Source: Actinomycetota bacterium (GTDB lineage Bacteria; Actinomycetota; Thermoleophilia; Solirubrobacterales; Thermoleophilaceae). From it: 11,240 nt of DNA. The notes under the pieces are model-generated. The model was not told the DNA's origin, did not search any database, and saw only the letters and a program-made list of their open reading frames with translations. The position numbers and the translations under genes were made by a program. This document shows, in pieces, positions 8,007-11,240 of the stretch (within the stretch, counting starts at the first letter, position 1; every line of letters begins with the position of its first letter). The DNA lies in the NCBI GenBank assembly GCA_005885165.1, contig VAXR01000093.1, positions 1 through 11,240 of the forward strand, written 5' to 3'.

Positions 8007-9080
8007 TCAGCCCGAGGACAGCATCGCCGATGCCGCCGAGAGCGCCGGGCCGTACGTGGGGTCGCGCAGGAGCGCCTGCCTGATGCCCTCGCCGAGGATC
8101 CCGGCCTCCCCGCGCGACGCTCCCAGGACCACCCACGAGTACTCGCGGCCGTCGTGGAGGCGCCGCTTCGCCGCCAGCCCGCCCGGGCCGCGGTCGAGCG
8201 ACACGGTCATCCCCCCGCCCGTCCCGATCGTGATGCCCGCCAGCCCCGGCACGTCCTGGCGCGCCTCCGGCTCGAGCCGCAGCTTCACCTCGGCGCGCCG
8301 GCCCCGGGCGCGCGAGAGCATGCTCCCGTTCTGGCGCACCACCGCGCCCGGCTCCCAGCCGAGCCGCGACGCGAGCCAGCCCACCAGCAGCATTGCGCTG
8401 ATCGCCGAGTCGTCGCGGTGGTGCACGGTCACCTCGTCGATCTTGCCGAGCTCGCCGCGGAACGCCGGCGGATCGAAGGTGGCGGCGATGCGCTCCCGCC
8501 ACGGCGTGCTGCGAAGCCACGCCAGGTCCACCACGTAGCCCGCCTCGAGCAGCTGCTGAGCGCGCCCGATGGCGCTCGCGGGGTCGGGTGCCTCCACGGA
8601 GTCGAGCAGGTTCACGTCGGCCAGGTCCAGCAGGGCGTCGACCGCCTCGTTGTGGCCGTGCGGCGCCCAAACGACCGTGGAGAGGTCCTGCACCACCAGC
8701 GGATCGACGATCGTCGCGAGCCGCGCCACGTGCTCGGGCCCGACCTCGATCTCCACCCGCTCCTCGCAGACGCAGATCGAGCCGGGCTCCGGGTCTCCGT
8801 GGGCGGACATCGTGGCCCAGGCGGAGAGCTTGGAGCGGCCGCGCTCCACGGCGATGACGATCGTCCGCGAGGGGTGGTAGCGCCCCACTCGCTCGAGCCG
8901 GTTGACGATTTCGCCACGCCAGTCGCGGTCTACGATCGCGACCAGGTTGAGCACCCGCGCGGGAACGTAGGCGTCGCTCGAGGCGTGCTGCTCCTCGAGC
9001 AGGGTGCGCAGGGCGCTCTCTATCTCGCCGGGCGAGGTGTCGTCGGCGCTCCAGACCTCCGGCGCCTGGAGGGGGGCCAT
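8007..9080 (-). CDS. opcA: Glucose-6-phosphate dehydrogenase assembly protein OpcA
   Basis: OpcA binds glucose-6-phosphate dehydrogenase and promotes its assembly and activity; it was characterised in cyanobacteria and is common in actinobacteria beside zwf. The 357-residue product shows family features: an N-terminal helix (about 17-32), VLNLVAIV (43-50), RYHPSRTIVIAVERG (67-81), DLAWLRSTPWRERIAATFD (185-203), and the conserved GWLASRLGW (234-242) near the start of the C-terminal domain. Cysteines C103 and C105 form a CVC pair whose redox role, if any, is unknown. The ATG at 9080 is 2 bases after the zwf stop; GGAGG at 9092-9096, inside the zwf 3' end, precedes it by 11 bases. The open frame extends further upstream but that part overlaps zwf and has no family resemblance. 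The stop lies 5 bases before the proposed pgl start. Confidence 0.92.
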   Translation of the reverse strand: MAPLQAPEVWSADDTSPGEIESALRTLLEEQHASSDAYVPARVLNLVAIVDRDWRGEIVNRLERVGRYHPSRTIVIAVERGRSKLSAWATMSAHGDPEPGSICVCEERVEIEVGPEHVARLATIVDPLVVQDLSTVVWAPHGHNEAVDALLDLADVNLLDSVEAPDPASAIGRAQQLLEAGYVVDLAWLRSTPWRERIAATFDPPAFRGELGKIDEVTVHHRDDSAISAMLLVGWLASRLGWEPGAVVRQNGSMLSRARGRRAEVKLRLEPEARQDVPGLAGITIGTGGGMTVSLDRGPGGLAAKRRLHDGREYSWVVLGASRGEAGILGEGIRQALLRDPTYGPALSAASAMLSSG

Positions 9081-9086
9081 CGCTAC
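9075..9086 (-). other. zwf-opcA stop/restart junction, identical to the gnd-zwf junction
   Basis: On the minus strand this reads GTAGCGATGGCC: zwf stop TAG, two bases CG, then the opcA start ATGGCC. The same 12 bases recur at 10622-10633 between gnd and zwf. Close stop-start spacing of this kind usually means that ribosomes ending on the first gene restart on the next. Confidence 0.55.
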
Positions 9087-10627
9087 AGCGGCCTCCACAC
9101 GTGACCGTCCTCGATTAGGGCGTTCGCCTCCTCGGGCCCGGCCGAGCCGGCCGGATAGGTCGGAAGCGGCTCGTCCATGCGCGACCAGGCCTCGAGAATC
9201 GGGTCGCAGATCGTCCAAGCCCGCTCCACCTCGTCGTTCCGCGCGAACAGCGTGGCGTCGCCGCGCATCGTGTCGAGGATCAGCCGCTCGTACGCCTCTG
9301 GCGACTGGGAGAGGAACGACGTGCCGTACAGGAACTCCATGTTCACGGGGCGGACGCTCAGGCGCGCGCCGGGGATCTTCGCCACCAGAGAGAGCGACAC
9401 GCCCTCGTTCGGCTGGACGGAGAGGATGAGCTGGTTGGGCTGGACCCCGAGCGATCCCCTCTGCTGGAAGGCGAGGTGCGGCACCGGCTTGAGCGTGACC
9501 GCGATCTCGGTGATCTTTCGGGCGAGCCGCTTGCCCGTCCGCAGGTAGAACGGGACGCCCGCCCAGCGCCAGTTGTCGACCTTCAACCTGAGCGCCGCGA
9601 ACGTCTCCGTCCGCGATCCGTCCGGCACGCCCTCCTCGTCGAGGTAGCCCGGCACCTGCTCGCCGCCCGACGCGCCCGGGCCGTACTGCGCGCGCACCGC
9701 CATCTCGGGCACCTCCTCGATTGCCGGCGCCTTTATGGCGTGCAGGATCTTGACCTTCTCGTCGCGCACCGCGTCGGCGTCGAACGAGACCGGCGGCTCC
9801 ATCGCGAGCAGCATCAGGAGCTGGAGCATGTGGTTCTGGACCAGGTCGCGCAGCGCGCCGGACTTGTCGTAGTAGCCGGCCCGGGTGCCGATCCCGATGT
9901 CCTCCGCGGCGGTGATCTGGACGCTGTCGACGTAGGAGCGGTTCCAGAGCGGCTCGAAGATCCCGTTGGCGAACCGCAGAACCAGCATGTTCTGCACGGT
10001 CTCCTTGCCGAGGTAGTGGTCGATCCGGTAGATCTGGCGCTCGTCGAAGACCGACAGCAGCTCGCGGTTCAGGCTGCGCGCGCTGTCGAGGTCGGTGCCG
10101 AACGGCTTCTCCACGATCATCCGGACCTCGGCACCCTCGGTCTCGTGGAGGCCCCGCTCGCCGAGCTTCCCGGCGATCACCGGGAAGAACGACGGGGCGG
10201 TCGAGAGGTAGAAGAGCCGGTTGAAGGCGATGCCCGCCTGCTCGTCGAGCTCCTTCGCGGCCTCCCCGAGCTTCTCGTAGACCTGGTCCTCGTCGAACGA
10301 GCCGGGCACGTAGCGCATGTTTTCGACCAGCGCGGCGAGCACCTTCTCGTCCGCGGGACGGCGCGAGAACTGCGAGATCGACTCGCGCGCCAGTTCCTGG
10401 AACCCGTCGTCGCCGATGTCGCCGCGCGAGACGCCGATCAGGTTGAAGCGCTCGGGCAGGGCGCCCTCGTGCGCCAGGTTGTAGATCGCCGGCAGGAGCT
10501 TGCGCTTGGCGAGGTCCCCCGTGGCGCCGAAGATCACGAGCGTGGTCGGATGGACGGGGAGGCGTTCCAGCCCCTCGACGAGCGGGTTGGCCTCGTCCTG
10601 GCGCTGCGGCTGCGCGACGGTGGCCAT
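9083..10627 (-). CDS. zwf: Glucose-6-phosphate 1-dehydrogenase
   Basis: This enzyme oxidises glucose-6-phosphate to 6-phosphogluconolactone with reduction of NADP+ (or NAD+ in some homologues), the first step of the oxidative pentose-phosphate pathway. The 514-residue length is typical. Visible motifs are the Rossmann fingerprint VIFGATGDLAKRKLLPA (31-47), EKPFG (173-177) and the substrate-binding signature RIDHYLGKE (201-209) with D203, H204 and K208. H266 in QNHMLQLL matches the catalytic-base position. GVPFYLRTGKRL (357-368) is the conserved C-terminal element. The ATG at 10627 lies 2 bases after the gnd stop. An in-frame extension upstream exists but falls inside gnd and does not resemble the family. 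No strong Shine-Dalgarno sequence is seen, so coupling to gnd is likely. OpcA follows after 2 bases, consistent with joint production of enzyme and assembly factor. Confidence 0.98.
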   Translation of the reverse strand: MATVAQPQRQDEANPLVEGLERLPVHPTTLVIFGATGDLAKRKLLPAIYNLAHEGALPERFNLIGVSRGDIGDDGFQELARESISQFSRRPADEKVLAALVENMRYVPGSFDEDQVYEKLGEAAKELDEQAGIAFNRLFYLSTAPSFFPVIAGKLGERGLHETEGAEVRMIVEKPFGTDLDSARSLNRELLSVFDERQIYRIDHYLGKETVQNMLVLRFANGIFEPLWNRSYVDSVQITAAEDIGIGTRAGYYDKSGALRDLVQNHMLQLLMLLAMEPPVSFDADAVRDEKVKILHAIKAPAIEEVPEMAVRAQYGPGASGGEQVPGYLDEEGVPDGSRTETFAALRLKVDNWRWAGVPFYLRTGKRLARKITEIAVTLKPVPHLAFQQRGSLGVQPNQLILSVQPNEGVSLSLVAKIPGARLSVRPVNMEFLYGTSFLSQSPEAYERLILDTMRGDATLFARNDEVERAWTICDPILEAWSRMDEPLPTYPAGSAGPEEANALIEDGHVWRPL

Positions 10628-10633
10628 CGCTAC
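10622..10633 (-). other. gnd-zwf stop/restart junction, identical to the zwf-opcA junction
   Basis: On the minus strand this reads GTAGCGATGGCC: gnd stop TAG, CG, then the zwf start ATGGCC. All 12 bases match the zwf-opcA junction at 9075-9086, while the flanking bases differ. The ctaC-ctaD junction on the other strand has the related form TAG-AG-ATGGC (1087-1096). Confidence 0.55.
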
Positions 10634-11240
10634 TCGGCGTGCGGCTGGCGCTGCGCCGCGGTGTCGACGACCTTCAGGGCGTGTCCCCCGAACTGGTTGC
10701 GCAGGGCGGCGTTGACCTTCGCCGCGAAGGCGTTCTGGCCGCGTGAGCTGAACCGCTCGTACAACGAGGTCGTGATCACGGGGGTGGGGATGCGCTTGTC
10801 GATCGCGTCCTCGACCGTCCAGCGCCCCTCTCCGGAGTCCTCGACAAACGGCTCGAGCGCGGCCAGGTCGTTGCCCTCCTGCTCGAACGCGCGCGCCGCG
10901 AGCTCGCATAGCCAGGAGCGGACCACCGATCCCTGCATCCAGAGGTGCGCGATCTTCGCGTTGTCGAGCTCGTACTCCGATGCGTCGAACAGCGAGAAGC
11001 CCTCGGCGTAGGCCTGCATGATCCCGTACTCCACGCCGTTGTGGACCATCTTCACGTAGTGCCCCGCGCCCGCCGGGCCGAAGTGACCCCAGCCCGGACC
11101 GTGCTCGTCGTCCTCCGGCGGGGCGAGCACGTCGAGAATCGGGGAGAGGCGCTCGACCGCCTCGTCGGCGCCGCCGACCATCATGCAGTAGCCGACCTCG
11201 AGGCCCCAGACGCCGCCCGAGGTGCCGACGTCCACGTAGT
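10630..11240 (-). CDS. gnd: 6-Phosphogluconate dehydrogenase, decarboxylating (partial; N-terminus outside the window)
   Basis: This enzyme oxidatively decarboxylates 6-phosphogluconate to ribulose-5-phosphate and CO2. Only the C-terminal two-thirds, about 203 codons, is present; the frame runs off the window edge, so the nucleotide-binding Rossmann domain is missing here. The visible part begins at the conserved YVDVGTSGGVWGLEVGYCMM segment and continues with GAGHYVKMVHNGVEYG, which carries the catalytic Lys and Asn of the KMVHN motif. The C-terminus ends soon after RNQFGGHAL, which fits the short form of about 300 residues (YqeC/GntZ-like, often NAD+-dependent) rather than the long form of about 470. 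Cofactor choice cannot be read because the N-terminus is absent. It is upstream of zwf, with 2 bases between stop and start. The GTG at 11235 is an internal valine, not a start. Confidence 0.93.
   Translation of the reverse strand, partial: YVDVGTSGGVWGLEVGYCMMVGGADEAVERLSPILDVLAPPEDDEHGPGWGHFGPAGAGHYVKMVHNGVEYGIMQAYAEGFSLFDASEYELDNAKIAHLWMQGSVVRSWLCELAARAFEQEGNDLAALEPFVEDSGEGRWTVEDAIDKRIPTPVITTSLYERFSSRGQNAFAAKVNAALRNQFGGHALKVVDTAAQRQPHAE

Noticed and set aside
8002..8670. Upstream extension of the pgl frame
   Set aside because: The extra residues are Arg/Gly/Ala-rich, lie wholly inside opcA and do not resemble lactonases. Family similarity starts near 8001.
10628..10909. Upstream extension of the zwf frame
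   Set aside because: It overlaps the conserved C-terminal part of gnd, is Arg-rich and unlike glucose-6-phosphate dehydrogenases, and the ATG at 10627 gives the usual length.
9476..11011. Long open frame of 511 codons on the plus strand opposite zwf and gnd
   Set aside because: It is an antisense shadow: the composition is Arg/Val/Leu/Glu-rich with no recognisable domain, and it crosses two well-supported genes on the other strand.

Overview
This window looks like ordinary chromosomal housekeeping DNA from a high-G+C bacterium, most likely an actinobacterium. The evidence is the pervasive G/C bias at third codon positions, an OpcA-family protein between zwf and pgl, an A1-type cytochrome oxidase subunit I with an actinobacterial-style C-terminal tail, and a mycobacterial-trehalase-like GH15 enzyme. 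A deep actinobacterial lineage such as Thermoleophilia (Solirubrobacterales and relatives) fits my impression of these proteins, but that is inference without a database search.

The plus-strand half (about 1-5299) is a tightly packed aa3-type cytochrome c oxidase operon. A 147-base leader with a perfect 9-bp inverted repeat precedes ctaC (subunit II, CuA site). It is followed by ctaD (subunit I, with all heme and CuB ligands), ctaA (heme A synthase), ctaB (heme O synthase) and a small lipoprotein with an FKBP-type peptidyl-prolyl isomerase domain. Junctions are 2 bases apart or overlap by 1 to 14 bases, so the genes are almost certainly co-transcribed and translationally coupled. The operon supplies two core oxidase subunits and the two enzymes that convert heme B to heme O and then heme A. 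Subunit III is not in the window.

The minus-strand half (11240 down to 5331) is an oxidative pentose-phosphate operon, transcribed toward the oxidase operon: gnd (5' part outside the window), zwf, opcA, pgl and a GH15 glycoside hydrolase. Glucose-6-phosphate is oxidised by Zwf (assisted by OpcA), the lactone is hydrolysed by Pgl, and 6-phosphogluconate is decarboxylated by Gnd to ribulose-5-phosphate. The GH15 enzyme, probably a cytoplasmic trehalase or alpha-glucosidase, could release glucose from trehalose or an alpha-glucan to feed the pathway.

The two operons converge on a 30-base gap (5300-5330) carrying a perfect 9-bp GC hairpin that probably ends transcription. I saw no tRNA, rRNA, CRISPR array, insertion sequence, phage gene or defence gene, and no convincing new biological system. 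The items worth a second look are context and local structure: the lipoprotein FKBP in the oxidase operon, the GH15 gene in the pentose-phosphate operon, the leader palindrome, repeated gene-junction sequences, and an enlarged extracytoplasmic loop in CtaA.
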